This document shows, in pieces, positions 32,267 through 40,427 of a stretch of DNA of 64,000 bases. This stretch comes from Rhodoblastus sp963703385 (GTDB lineage: Bacteria; Pseudomonadota; Alphaproteobacteria; Rhizobiales; Beijerinckiaceae): NCBI GenBank assembly GCA_963703385.1, contig OY969816.1, positions 62,001 through 126,000 of the forward strand. The letters run 5' to 3'. The notes under the pieces are model-generated. The model did not search any database. It was not told the DNA's origin and saw only the letters and a list, made by a program, of their open reading frames with translations. How positions within the stretch are numbered: the stretch's first letter is position 1; each line of letters opens with the position of its first letter. The position numbers and the translations under genes are program-made.

Positions 32267-32728
32267 ATGGGTTATCGACTTGCTGCGGCCGCGCTCGTCC
32301 TGTGGATTGTGACTGTCGCCGGCGCGGGCTTCATGTTTGTGCACGGACGGACGGCGCCTGCGGCCGATGGTCGCACCATCGTGCTGCTCGCCCCCGCCGA
32401 TCGGGACTTTGTCCTCGCGGAGATGCGCAATCTGCTGGACGTGACGCAGAACATCACGGCCGCGCTCGCCGAGGGCGACCGCGCCAAAATCGCGACGGCG
32501 GCGCGCTCGGGCGGGCTGGGAACGGTCAAAGGCGTTCCGGTCGCCTTGATGGCGCGCCTGCCGATGGACTTCAAACAGGCCGGCATGGCGATGCATCGCG
32601 GCTTTGACGAGATCGCCGAGGCGGCGGATCGTGGCGAGAGCGCGAAGAAACTGAACGCGCGTCTCGGCGACCAACTGGATCTTTGCGTCGGCTGCCACCA
32701 GACGTACCGGATCGACGCTGTCCACTGA
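32267..32728 (+). CDS. Membrane-anchored monohaem cytochrome, cytochrome c'-like
   Basis: A 153-residue protein with an N-terminal membrane anchor or signal (MGYRLAAAALVLWIVTVAGAG), a helical middle and a single haem motif CVGCH at its C-terminal end (LGDQLDLCVGCHQTY), the arrangement of class II cytochromes c (four-helix, haem at the C-terminus). Relatives bind NO or store electrons, but no function is assigned. A GTG at 32219 would add 16 residues. It diverges from nosZ and may share its control region. Confidence 0.78.
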   Translation: MGYRLAAAALVLWIVTVAGAGFMFVHGRTAPAADGRTIVLLAPADRDFVLAEMRNLLDVTQNITAALAEGDRAKIATAARSGGLGTVKGVPVALMARLPMDFKQAGMAMHRGFDEIAEAADRGESAKKLNARLGDQLDLCVGCHQTYRIDAVH

Positions 32729-32809
32729 GATCGCCGGGCGTTGGCGAGGCCGATCAATGAAGTGAGAGCCGCCGATTTCCGACGCGCCGGCGCACGGCTT
32801 GGGAAATGC

Positions 32810-33373
32810 TCATTTTCCGTTGGACGGCTCATTCGAAAATGGTTCGCCTTCGATGCAATGGCTTCCCGACGAACCGGCCTTGCAGAGGCCGCCCGTCGGC
32901 CACAGCGCTCCCTCGATCCGGGCGCCGTCGAGACGAACCTTGCGAAGATCGACCATCTGGAGCCGCGCGCCGCGCAGGTCCGCGCCCGACAGGTCGGCGC
33001 CTTCGAGCGAGGAGAAACTGAAATCGGCCGCGCGCAGGTCGGCGCCGCGCAAGTTGGCCCCTTCCAGATGGGCCTGACGAAGGGTCGCGGCATTCAGCGT
33101 CGCGCCCGCAAGATCGGCTTGTTTCAGATTGGCGGCGTAAAGATTGGTCCGCAGGAAATTGACGGATGAAAGTTTCGCGCCCTGAAACTCCGAGGCGGAG
33201 AGATTCGCGTCGTGAAAATCCGCGCCGGAAAAATCCCGCCCGACGCCGTCAAAACCCCTTAAATCCGCTCCCGCGCAAGCGGCGGACGGCTTGGGTTGGC
33301 AAGCGCCCGCGCCCAGGGCCGGCAGGGCGCCGAGAACAACCGAAATCAGAAAGGATGCCGTGATCGCCCGCAT
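32810..33373 (-). CDS. Exported pentapeptide-repeat protein
   Basis: A 187-residue protein with a Sec signal (MRAITASFLISVVLGALPALGAG) and about 20 tandem pentapeptides of the A(D/N)LxX type from residue 34 to 150 (ADLRGFDG, ADFHDANLS, ANLKQADLAGATLN, ANLRGADLRAADF). These fold as a right-handed quadrilateral helix. The C-terminal tail has two Cys (GLCKAG, SHCIEG) that could form a disulfide. The periplasmic role is unknown; cytoplasmic relatives protect gyrase, but this one is exported. GAGG lies 8 bases before ATG 33373. Confidence 0.85.
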   Translation of the reverse strand: MRAITASFLISVVLGALPALGAGACQPKPSAACAGADLRGFDGVGRDFSGADFHDANLSASEFQGAKLSSVNFLRTNLYAANLKQADLAGATLNAATLRQAHLEGANLRGADLRAADFSFSSLEGADLSGADLRGARLQMVDLRKVRLDGARIEGALWPTGGLCKAGSSGSHCIEGEPFSNEPSNGK

Positions 33374-33676
33374 GTTCGAACCTCGTCCTTTGCGTGAACC
33401 GGCAATCTTGCCCAATGATCACGCCGCACGCCAAACCCGCTTGTGACGGCCTCACGCCAGGCGCGGCCGGCGATGCGGCTGCCTCGGCTTGGGGCCCCGA
33501 TGACTTCTCCAACAGAGTGCACAGGCCTGTCCTTGACCATTGTCAAGGCAAATATCCCAGGCGGCTTTCCTCGGGATCACGCCGCCCCCTGCCTGGATCC
33601 AGATCAGCGGCGCGCGCGACTGTTCGCGCTCCTCGAAGAACGCCCGTCGACCAGAACGCGTTGCGAAGGGAGCCCT
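33374..33676. other. Non-coding gap with a perfect FixK-like palindrome
   Basis: 303 bases with no accepted gene. The only feature seen is the 18-base palindrome at 33531-33548, listed separately. Confidence 0.6.
33531..33548. promoter_or_regulatory. Perfect 7+4+7 FNR/FixK-like palindrome CCTTGAC-CATT-GTCAAGG
   Basis: Contains TTGAC-N4-GTCAA, the same half-sites as the menF/SCO1 box, extended to seven base pairs per arm. It is 158 bases upstream of the pentapeptide gene and lies beyond the 3' end of the small Cys protein. No -10 was found at class II distance. It may be an activator site for a longer leader or a remote site. Confidence 0.55.
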
Positions 33677-33922
33677 TTATCCGGCGGACTGAAAACCGGC
33701 GTCGAGTGCGCCCGCTGCGCATTTGGCGCGCTGGCGCTCATAGGCGGCGAGGATTTTTGCCGTTTCACGCGACGCCGCCCGCGCGCCCTCGATCGCGCCC
33801 ACGCATTGGCGGATGACCGGATCCTCCGCCATGCGCCTGCGGCGCTCGTCGGCAGACAGCCCCTTCAGCAAAGGACAAAGCTCGGGGTCGAAGAATCTTC
33901 CTTGCGAAGGCTGGTCACACAT
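33677..33922 (-). CDS. Small hypothetical protein with four cysteines
   Basis: An 81-residue protein not recognised. It is mostly charged helix with four spaced Cys (MCDQ, ELCPLL, RQCVGA, AKCAAG). No signal peptide. No clear ribosome-binding site precedes ATG 33922. Support for a real gene comes from upstream: a perfect FNR-type box at 33989-34002 and a -10 at exact class II spacing put a transcript start 32 bases before the ATG. It may be an accessory of anaerobic respiration. Confidence 0.55.
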   Translation of the reverse strand: MCDQPSQGRFFDPELCPLLKGLSADERRRRMAEDPVIRQCVGAIEGARAASRETAKILAAYERQRAKCAAGALDAGFQSAG

Positions 33923-33953
33923 GTTCGGCAGGCGCCATCGGTTTTTGGGTTGG

Positions 33954-34002
33954 CGCGCGGACTATTGCGCGTCGTTCCGCGCTTGAAATTGATCCTGGTC
34001 AA
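33954..34002 (-). promoter_or_regulatory. Class II FNR-type promoter of the small Cys protein
   Basis: Box TTGAC-CAGG-ATCAA on the minus strand (plus strand TTGAT-CCTG-GTCAA at 33989-34002), both half-sites perfect for FNR/FixK. After 22 bases comes AATAGT (plus 33961-33966, four of six consensus). The predicted start at 33954 puts the box centre at -41.5 exactly. Confidence 0.6.
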
Positions 34003-34021
34003 AATCCCGCCGCCGGCGCGA

Positions 34022-34444
34022 TCAGGAAGAAGCGACCGGCGCCCGGAACGCATTGAAATCGTCTTCCGTCAAATGTCCGAGCATGAATTCCACCGACAGG
34101 CGATCGATGCTGGCCACATGCGAATCGATCAATTGCGGCAGGATCATTGTCATCAAGAGCCGGAGGTCGGATGGCTTCGCCAATGGCGCCGCTTGCTGCA
34201 TTCTCTTGATTTCGTTGAGGATCATCGCATGCTGCGCCCGGTGGCACTCAAGCACGGGCACGTGTTCGTTTTCCATCAGACGCTCTTCGTGCTCGAAATG
34301 GTCCGCCACGGTTTCCGCGATTCGACCGAGGAGAAGAGGCAGTTCGGTGTCGGTCGACGCCGTCGCGCGTTCGAGCAGCGCGTCGATCGCCAGATGTTCC
34401 CGGTCGATCGCCGGCACGCCGAGTTGGATTGACGGTTTCTTCAT
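34022..34444 (-). CDS. Bacteriohaemerythrin
   Basis: Single-domain haemerythrin-like protein of 140 residues. Di-iron ligands are seen in order: AIDREHLAIDALL (His near 17), FEHEERLMENEHVP (His near 49 with Glu near 53), CHRAQHAMIL (two His near 67 and 71) and the late IDSHVASIDRL (His near 106, Asp near 110). Cytoplasmic. Such proteins bind O2 or NO. The promoter is an almost ideal FNR class II element, so expression under low oxygen or NO is expected. Confidence 0.88.
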   Translation of the reverse strand: MKKPSIQLGVPAIDREHLAIDALLERATASTDTELPLLLGRIAETVADHFEHEERLMENEHVPVLECHRAQHAMILNEIKRMQQAAPLAKPSDLRLLMTMILPQLIDSHVASIDRLSVEFMLGHLTEDDFNAFRAPVASS

Positions 34445-34472
34445 GACTCCACCCTCCCGCTCGATGGGCTGA

Positions 34473-34521
34473 AATAAAAATTATAGCACCTGAGCAAATT
34501 GTCCTCCTGAACCTTGATCAA
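34473..34521 (-). promoter_or_regulatory. Class II FNR-type promoter of the bacteriohaemerythrin gene
   Basis: Minus-strand box TTGAT-CAAG-GTTCA (plus 34508-34521), 22 bases, then a perfect TATAAT (plus ATTATA 34480-34485). The predicted start is 34473, so the box centre is at -41.5. One half-site is perfect and the other matches in three of five bases. Leader about 29 bases. Confidence 0.65.
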
Positions 34522-34690
34522 GTGCTCTGCACGGGAGCGCAGGCTCTTCGCCGCCCCCTGCCGCCGGCAAAATCGGCGATGGATCGGCGTGGGGCCGCTG
34601 GAACTCCGACAGCGAGGGCAATCGACGGGCGCGAAAAGTCGGAGCCTCGCGGATCAGAGGCCTGTTCCGCGCCGCACGCCCGTCGGGCGA

Positions 34691-35995
34691 TCACGGCCGT
34701 CCGATGCTGGAATAGGAAAAGCCGAGCTTTCGCGCGTCCGCGGGGCGGTAAATATTGCGCAGGTCGATGAGATTGGGGGCGGCCATCAGCGATTTGATCC
34801 GCGCGAGGTCGAGCGCGCGGAATTCGTCCCATTCGGTGACGATGGCGAGCGCTTCGGCTCCCGTGACGCAGTCGTAAGGGTCGTCGCACAACGTCACGTC
34901 GGGCATGATCCCCCGCGCCTGATCCATGGCTTTCGGGTCATAGGCGCGCACATTCGCGCCGGCGTCCTCGAGCGCCGTCACGATGGAGATCGAGGGCGCG
35001 TCGCGCATGTCGTCGGTATTGAGCTTGAAGGCGAGGCCGAGCAGCGCGATGGTCTTGCCGCGCACCGAACCGCCGCACGCGGCGACGATCCGTTTCGCCA
35101 TGGCGCGCTTGCGCCGATCGTTCGCCGCCACCACGGCTTCGACGATGTGCAGGGGCGCGTCGTGATCGTGCGCGGTCTTGACCAGGGCCAAAGTGTCCTT
35201 GGGGAAGCAGGAGCCGCCGAAGCCAGGACCCGCATGGAGAAATTTGGAGCCGATGCGCTTGTCCATGCCGATGCCGCGCGCGACATCCTGCACATTGGCG
35301 CCGACCTTTTCGCACAGGTCCGCGATTTCGTTGATGAAGGTGACCTTGGTCGCCAGGAACGAGTTGGCGACGTATTTGATCAGCTCCGCGGTGCGGCGGT
35401 CGACGAAATAGAGCGGCGGCTGGTTGAGGTTGAGCGGACGATAGACCTCGCTCATCATTTCGCGGGCGCGGGGGTCGCTGGTTCCGACGACGATGCGGTC
35501 GGGCCGCTTGAAATCGTCGATCGCCGCGCCTTCGCGCAGGAATTCCGGATTCGAGCAGACGGCGAATTCGGCGTCCGGGCGCGTCTCCGAGATAATTCGC
35601 TCGACCTCGTCGCCGGTTCCCACCGGCACGGTCGATTTGGTGACGACGACGGTGAAGCCCTTGATCGCCTTGGCGATGTCGCGCGCGGCGGCATAGATAT
35701 AGGAGAGATCGGCAAAGCCGTCGCCGCGCCGCGAAGGCGTGCCGACCGCGATAAAAACGACGTCCGCCTCGGCGACTGCAGAGTCGACGTCGGTGGTGAA
35801 GGACAGGCGCCGGCTGCGCACATTGGCCGCTAGCAGTGCGTCCAGACCGGGCTCGAAGATCGGGATTTCGCCACGCGAAAGGGCGTCGATGCGGCCTGCG
35901 TCCTTGTCCACGCAGACGACCTGATGGCCGAAATCGGCGAAACAGACGCCCGAGACCAAACCGACATAGCCCGAGCCGATCATGGCGATTTTCAT
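34691..35995 (-). CDS. ugd: UDP-glucose 6-dehydrogenase
   Basis: Oxidises UDP-glucose to UDP-glucuronate for exopolysaccharide or lipid A precursors. It has 434 residues. N-terminal Rossmann motif MIGSGYVGLVSGVCFADFGH, substrate and catalytic parts NPEFLREGAAIDDF near residue 150 and the catalytic Cys in GPGFGGSCFPKDT near 258. The length is normal. Start at MKIAMIGSGYVGL (35995). It stands alone between unrelated genes. Confidence 0.96.
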   Translation of the reverse strand: MKIAMIGSGYVGLVSGVCFADFGHQVVCVDKDAGRIDALSRGEIPIFEPGLDALLAANVRSRRLSFTTDVDSAVAEADVVFIAVGTPSRRGDGFADLSYIYAAARDIAKAIKGFTVVVTKSTVPVGTGDEVERIISETRPDAEFAVCSNPEFLREGAAIDDFKRPDRIVVGTSDPRAREMMSEVYRPLNLNQPPLYFVDRRTAELIKYVANSFLATKVTFINEIADLCEKVGANVQDVARGIGMDKRIGSKFLHAGPGFGGSCFPKDTLALVKTAHDHDAPLHIVEAVVAANDRRKRAMAKRIVAACGGSVRGKTIALLGLAFKLNTDDMRDAPSISIVTALEDAGANVRAYDPKAMDQARGIMPDVTLCDDPYDCVTGAEALAIVTEWDEFRALDLARIKSLMAAPNLIDLRNIYRPADARKLGFSYSSIGRP

Positions 35996-36266
35996 GCGCG
36001 AAATTCTTTTCCCGGTGAGAGGGCAGGGACGCGGCGCAGCCGGAACGCCGCCCGTGGCGCCATCCGACATGGCGGTGCGGAATTTGCCGCTCCGGACTGG
36101 CCGGCGCGCCTCGACAGGAAAAGGCTGTAATTGCGCGCCATGAAGCTTTTGCGACCGAGCGGCGCCAATGCGCCGCGCCAGGCGGGAAATTTCGCAATGT
36201 CGAAAAGCTGTTGTAACCATGGGCCGGGCGCGATGCGCAGGACAACAGGGGCGGCAAAAGGCAGGG

Positions 36267-37308
36267 ATGACAAAAGGCGCTGAAATTCGGGGACATTCGG
36301 GGGCTTTCAGCCCCTGGCGCTTTTCGGTCGCCCCGATGATGGAATGGACCGATCGGCATTATCGGGTTCTGGCGCGGCTTCATTCGCGCAAAACGCGGCT
36401 TTACACGGAAATGGTCACCTCCGCCGCCATCGTGCATGGCGACCGCGAGCGACTGCTCGGCCATGACCCGAGCGAACATCCGCTCGCCCTGCAGTTCGGC
36501 GGCTCCGACCCCGATGAACTGGCGCGGGCGGCGAAAATTTGCGCCGAATTCGCTTATGACGAGATCGATCTCAATGTCGGCTGCCCGTCGGACCGCGTGC
36601 AGAACGGGGCCTTCGGGGCCTGCCTGATGTACGATCCGGAGCTTGTCGCGCGCTGTGTCGCGGCGATGAAGGAGGCGTCCGGTCTGCCGGTCACGGTCAA
36701 ATGCCGCATTGGCGTCGATGACCAGGAGCCGCGCGCGGCTTTGTTCGCCATGGCCCGCGCCGTGGTCGCGGCCGGCGCCGACGCCCTGATCGTCCATGCC
36801 CGGAAAGCCTGGCTCAAGGGCCTGTCGCCCAAGGAAAACCGCGAGATTCCGCCCCTGGATTACCCCCTGGTCTGCGAGCTGAAACAGGCCATGCCGGAGT
36901 TCCCGATCGCGATCAACGGCGGCGTCACCACAATCGAGGCGGCCGCGTCCCAGCTTGAACATGTCGATGGCGTGATGGTTGGCCGCGCCGCCTATCACGA
37001 TCTGTCGATGCTCCAGCAGGTCGATCCGCTGCTGTTCGGCGTTCCGTCGCCCTTCGGGAGCAGCCGCGCGGCGGTCGAGGCCTTTTTGCCCTATATCGAG
37101 CGCAAGCTCGGCGAGGGCGCGCGCCTTGCCGAACTCACCCGCCACATGCTCGGGCTTTTCGCGGGAAGGCCGGGGGCGCGCGCCTTCCGCCGCCATCTCG
37201 CAACTCATGCCGCGCGTCGGGGCGCCGATGCGCGGGTGGTCGAGGACGCGCTCGGCCTGGTCGACCCTTCCAGTCCCGCCCGGAGGGCGGAACGACTTCA
37301 GCGCCTGA
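36267..37308 (+). CDS. dusA: tRNA-dihydrouridine synthase DusA, 3' end probably frameshifted
   Basis: Flavoenzyme that reduces uridines in the tRNA D-loop. The TIM-barrel core is intact: SVAPMMEWTDRHYRVLAR near residue 19, LNVGCPSDRVQNGAFGACLM near 107 (catalytic Cys in GACLM), VKCRIGVDD and VHARKAWLKG. In its own frame the reading continues without a stop to 38090 through the whole next gene, which is not credible. One extra base in the CCC near 37278-37283 would end the protein at the TGA 37306-37308 after about 346 residues, the family length. Start ATG 36267. Confidence 0.85.
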
Positions 37309-37347
37309 TCCGGCTTCGCGCAGGTCGGACGTTACGATCGAGGCCTC

Positions 37348-37887
37348 ATGTCAATACTCTGGCGCAGAACCAGCCTGGCGGCGGCGCTCGCCGCGGGCTT
37401 AAGCTTTTCGCAGGCGCCGGAATTCGCCCAGCAATATCGTCAGCGCCTCGGCGGCGCGATCGACGAATTGCAGGCGTCCGTCTCGGCTTTCGATTCCGAC
37501 AGCCGGGCTTCGGGCCTGAGCCACGACCAAGGCGTGGCGCGCCTCCAAAACTCGGCCGACGCCTTCGTGCGCCAGCGCGGCGGCCGCATAGCCCAGGAAA
37601 CCGCGCGGCTGGCGCGGCTCAAGCGTCAGGCCGCCGACCTTCATGGCGCACTGCCTTTGTCGAAGGTTCTCGCTTTGGCCCTGGAGGCCGACCCGCAAGT
37701 CGCGCGCGGCGCTTTCGAAGCTTTCGAACCGGCGCTGCCGCTCACCGCCGACGGCGCGGCCAGCGCGGCCATCGGCTTCGCCGGAGCCCTGCTGGCCTTG
37801 CGGCTCCTGCCTCTGCCGCTTCGTTTCAGGAAAAAGCGGGCGGCGGAGGCGCGGAAGGGCGAAAAGATTCAGGCTGTCGCCGAATAG
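37348..37887 (+). CDS. DUF2937 family protein
   Basis: A 179-residue protein of the DUF2937 family. N-terminal hydrophobic stretch (LAAALAAGLSFSQAPEFAQQYRQRL), a long helical region with many Gln/Arg/Asp (residues 25-120) and a second hydrophobic segment near 140-158 (ASAAIGFAGALLALRLLPL) followed by a basic tail. Probably inner-membrane, with a periplasmic coiled coil. Function unknown. It follows dusA by 39 bases. Confidence 0.8.
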   Translation: MSILWRRTSLAAALAAGLSFSQAPEFAQQYRQRLGGAIDELQASVSAFDSDSRASGLSHDQGVARLQNSADAFVRQRGGRIAQETARLARLKRQAADLHGALPLSKVLALALEADPQVARGAFEAFEPALPLTADGAASAAIGFAGALLALRLLPLPLRFRKKRAAEARKGEKIQAVAE

Positions 37888-38099
37888 ACAAGAAGGACCG
37901 CGATTTCCGCGATCTGCTGCGCGGCGGCGGTCATCGACAGCACGCGTCCTTCGCCGCTGGAGCGAAGGAGGCGACCGCCTCGGCGCGCAGTCCTTTCATG
38001 ATCGGTCCAAATCGCTTCCAAAGGCGCCCGCGGGAGATTATTGTCGGGTTGTTTGCGCAATGTTCCGCAACCGCTGGGGAAAAAGCCTAAAGAGACGAT

Positions 38100-39146
38100 A
38101 TGCGCCCGCAGAAAATCGAAAACCCGATCCCTGCCGCCGAAGCTCCCGCATCGGCGCCGCTGATCAATTCCTACGCCCGGCGCGTCGACTATATCCGGCT
38201 CTCCGTCACCGACCGCTGCAATTTCCGCTGCGTCTATTGCATGTCGGAGAACATGAATTTCCTGCCCAAGGCGGATCTGCTCACGCTGGAGGAGCTCGAG
38301 CGCCTGGCGGCGGCCTTTGTCGCGCGCGGCGTGCGCAAGATCAGGCTCACCGGCGGCGAGCCCTTGGTGAGGCGCAATGTCATGAGTTTGTTCGGGGGCC
38401 TGTCGCGCCTGTTCGACCGGGGCCTGAATGAGCTGACCCTGACCACCAATGGCGCGATGCTCGCGCGTTACGCTCAAGGATTGGCGGATTGCGGCGTTCG
38501 CAGGGTCAATGTCTCGCTCGACACGCGAGACGCACAGAAATTCCGCGCCATCACCCGTTGGGGCGATCTGGCCCAGGTTCTGGCGGGCGTCGAGGCGGCG
38601 CGCGCGGCAGGCCTCAGGGTCAAGATCAATTGCGTGGCGCTGAAGGGCGTCAACCAGGATGAATTCCTTTCCCTCGTCGAATGGGCGCACGGGCTCGGCA
38701 TGGACGTGTCCTTCATCGAGGTCATGCCGCTTGGCGAGGACGCGGCCGACAATATCCAAAATTTCCTGGCGCTCGACGCCGTCGCCGCCGCTTTGGCCGA
38801 GCGGCTGACGCTCGCGCCTTCGGCCCATGCGAGCGGCGGGCCGGCGCATTATTTCGATGTCGCCGAGACCGGCGGCCGGGTCGGCTTCATCACCCCGCTC
38901 AGCCAGCATTTCTGCGACAGCTGCAACCGCGTCCGCGTGACCTGCACCGGCGAACTTTACACCTGCCTCGGCCAGGAGGACCGCGCCGACCTGCGCGGCC
39001 CGCTGCGCTCGTCGCCGGACGATTCCGCGCTTCACGCGGCGCTCGACGAGGCGATGCGCCGCAAGCCGCGCGGCCATGACTTCCTCGCCCAGTGGTCCGG
39101 CGCGCGCGCGCCGTCGCGCCGGCCGATGAGCCTGACCGGCGGCTGA
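38100..39146 (+). CDS. moaA: GTP 3',8-cyclase MoaA
   Basis: Radical-SAM enzyme starting molybdenum cofactor synthesis; the cofactor is required by NarG in this window. It has 348 residues. N-terminal cluster VTDRCNFRCVYCM near residues 36-48, GGEPLVRR near 84-91, C-terminal cluster FCDSCNRVRVTCTGELYTCLG near 277-297 and the terminal Gly-Gly that MoaA needs for activity (MSLTGG). AAGAGA precedes ATG 38100. Confidence 0.97.
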   Translation: MRPQKIENPIPAAEAPASAPLINSYARRVDYIRLSVTDRCNFRCVYCMSENMNFLPKADLLTLEELERLAAAFVARGVRKIRLTGGEPLVRRNVMSLFGGLSRLFDRGLNELTLTTNGAMLARYAQGLADCGVRRVNVSLDTRDAQKFRAITRWGDLAQVLAGVEAARAAGLRVKINCVALKGVNQDEFLSLVEWAHGLGMDVSFIEVMPLGEDAADNIQNFLALDAVAAALAERLTLAPSAHASGGPAHYFDVAETGGRVGFITPLSQHFCDSCNRVRVTCTGELYTCLGQEDRADLRGPLRSSPDDSALHAALDEAMRRKPRGHDFLAQWSGARAPSRRPMSLTGG

Positions 39147-39164
39147 ATTTTTTTTGCGCATTGG

Positions 39165-39190
39165 TGAAACTTTTCCCTCGTCGCGCCGTA
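39165..39190 (+). promoter_or_regulatory. Possible ECF-sigma promoter of the bufferin genes
   Basis: AAC at 39168-39170 within TGAAAC and CGTA at 39187-39190, spaced 16 bases, resemble the AAC/CGT elements of ECF sigma promoters. Bufferin operons in other bacteria are often under ECF sigma control. The element is short and may be chance. Confidence 0.25.
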
Positions 39191-39260
39191 TCCCCTTGCG
39201 CAGGCCAAAAAAGCTTGCGCGACGCGCCCGCGTCCGGGCGCGATCTCAGGGAGTATGACA

Positions 39261-39524
39261 ATGCAGATCAAGGTCGTTTCCGGCGCGAGCCTCGCCGCCG
39301 CCGCCATTGCGCTCGCCGTTTCCGGCGCCGCCCTCACCACCACCACCCAGGCGCAGGCCAAGAAGGCCATGGTTCATTGCATGGGCGTCAACGCCTGCAA
39401 AGGCAAGGGCGCCTGCAAATCCGCCAAGAACTCCTGCAAGGGCCAGAACTCCTGCAAGGGCATGGGCTGGCTTCCGGAAAAATCCTCCTCGGCCTGCACC
39501 AAGCTTGGCGGCACGGTCGGCTGA
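39261..39524 (+). CDS. bufA: Bufferin-type copper-binding peptide precursor (BufA2-like)
   Basis: An 87-residue precursor. Sec signal at 1-35 (LAAAAIALAVSGAALTTTTQAQA). The core has six Cys in spaced motifs: HCMGVNACKGKGACKSA, NSCKGQNSCKG and SACTK, matching the BufA2 family of copper-buffering modified peptides. BufB-type enzymes modify Cys in such cores. ATG 39261 has AGGGAG 7 bases upstream; an ATG at 39255 is too close to that site. It should be exported and buffer periplasmic copper, relevant to NosZ and SCO1. Confidence 0.87.
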   Translation: MQIKVVSGASLAAAAIALAVSGAALTTTTQAQAKKAMVHCMGVNACKGKGACKSAKNSCKGQNSCKGMGWLPEKSSSACTKLGGTVG

Positions 39525-39569
39525 TCGCGCGAGGTTTTCTCCCCGCGCGATTTTTTTTCGCGCGGGGAG
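39525..39569 (+). terminator. Terminator with overlapping alternative hairpin between bufA and bufB
   Basis: Hairpin 1: TCGCGCG (39525-39531) pairs with CGCGCGA (39544-39550) and is followed by eight T (39551-39558), a classical terminator. Hairpin 2: CTCCCCGCGCGA (39539-39550) pairs with TCGCGCGGGGAG (39558-39569), a perfect 12-bp stem whose loop is the T run. The two share 39544-39550 and cannot form together. This could set the bufA to bufBC ratio. Confidence 0.75.
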
Positions 39570-39593
39570 CTTGGCGCCGGCGGGAGAAAAGCG

Positions 39594-40427
39594 ATGATGG
39601 CGAAAGATCCCCAGGGTTTCGGGCTTGGCCTGCGGCCGGTCTATTATCCCGAAATTCTCGAATCCCCGCTGCCGGTGGACTGGTTCGAGATCATTTCGGA
39701 AAATTACATGGTTCCCGGCGGGCGGCCCATGGCCATGCTCGACCGCATCCGCGCCGATTATCCGATGCGCATGCATGGCGTCTCATTGTCGCTGGCCTCG
39801 ACCGATCCGCTGGACCTCGACTATTTGCGCGCGCTGAAAAGACTGATCGCGCGGGTCGAGCCGGAGCTGGTGTCGGACCATCTTGCCTGGACTGGCGTCC
39901 ACGGCCTCAACATGCACGACCTTCTGCCGGCGCCGCTGACGCGCGAATCGCTCGATCATTGCGTGGAGCGGGCGTCAAAAGTTCAGGATTTTCTCGGCCG
40001 CCGGATCGCGCTCGAAAATCCCTCGACCTATGTCGCCTTCGCCGGCGACGAAATGAGCGAGGCGGATTTCATCGCCGAACTCGCGCGGCGCGCCGATTGC
40101 CTGCTGCTGCTCGACGTCAACAATGTCTATGTTTCGGCCTTCAACCACGGTTTCGACGCCCGCGCCTATCTCGACCTCCTGCCGAAGGAGCGGGTCGCCC
40201 AGATCCATATCGCCGGCCATACCCATGCGGGCACGCATATCATCGACACCCACGACCACCCCGTCTGCGACGACGTCTGGGCGCTGTTTTCCCATGTCTG
40301 GCGGACATTCGGGCCGATCCCGGCGATGATCGAGCGTGACGACCGGTTCCCGCCCTTCTCCGAACTCCTCGACGAACTGCGCCACATGAGGGCGCTCGCC
40401 CAAGCCGAGGAAAAGGCGCTGGCATGA
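39594..40427 (+). CDS. bufB: DUF692 multinuclear iron oxidase, bufferin-modifying (BufB-like)
   Basis: TIM-barrel DUF692/MbnB-family enzyme of 277 residues that modifies Cys in the bufferin core. Metal-ligand candidates are seen in MHGVSLSLAS, SDHLAWTG, ALENPSTYVAF, DVNNVYVSAFNHGFD, HIAGHTHAGTH and DTHDHPVCDDVW, in family order. No signal, so it acts in the cytoplasm before export. ATG 39594 with GGGAG upstream. Its TGA overlaps the bufC ATG. Confidence 0.9.
   Translation: MMAKDPQGFGLGLRPVYYPEILESPLPVDWFEIISENYMVPGGRPMAMLDRIRADYPMRMHGVSLSLASTDPLDLDYLRALKRLIARVEPELVSDHLAWTGVHGLNMHDLLPAPLTRESLDHCVERASKVQDFLGRRIALENPSTYVAFAGDEMSEADFIAELARRADCLLLLDVNNVYVSAFNHGFDARAYLDLLPKERVAQIHIAGHTHAGTHIIDTHDHPVCDDVWALFSHVWRTFGPIPAMIERDDRFPPFSELLDELRHMRALAQAEEKALA

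Noticed and set aside
32272..33093. Minus-strand frame full of Arg/Pro/Ser opposite the cytochrome c'-like gene and the pentapeptide gene
   Set aside because: Produced by frame-shifted reading of pentapeptide repeats, so the apparent repeats are a by-product.
37309..38090. C-terminal extension of DusA over the DUF2937 gene
   Set aside because: Low-complexity Arg/Pro/Gly composition and full overlap with a family gene in another frame.
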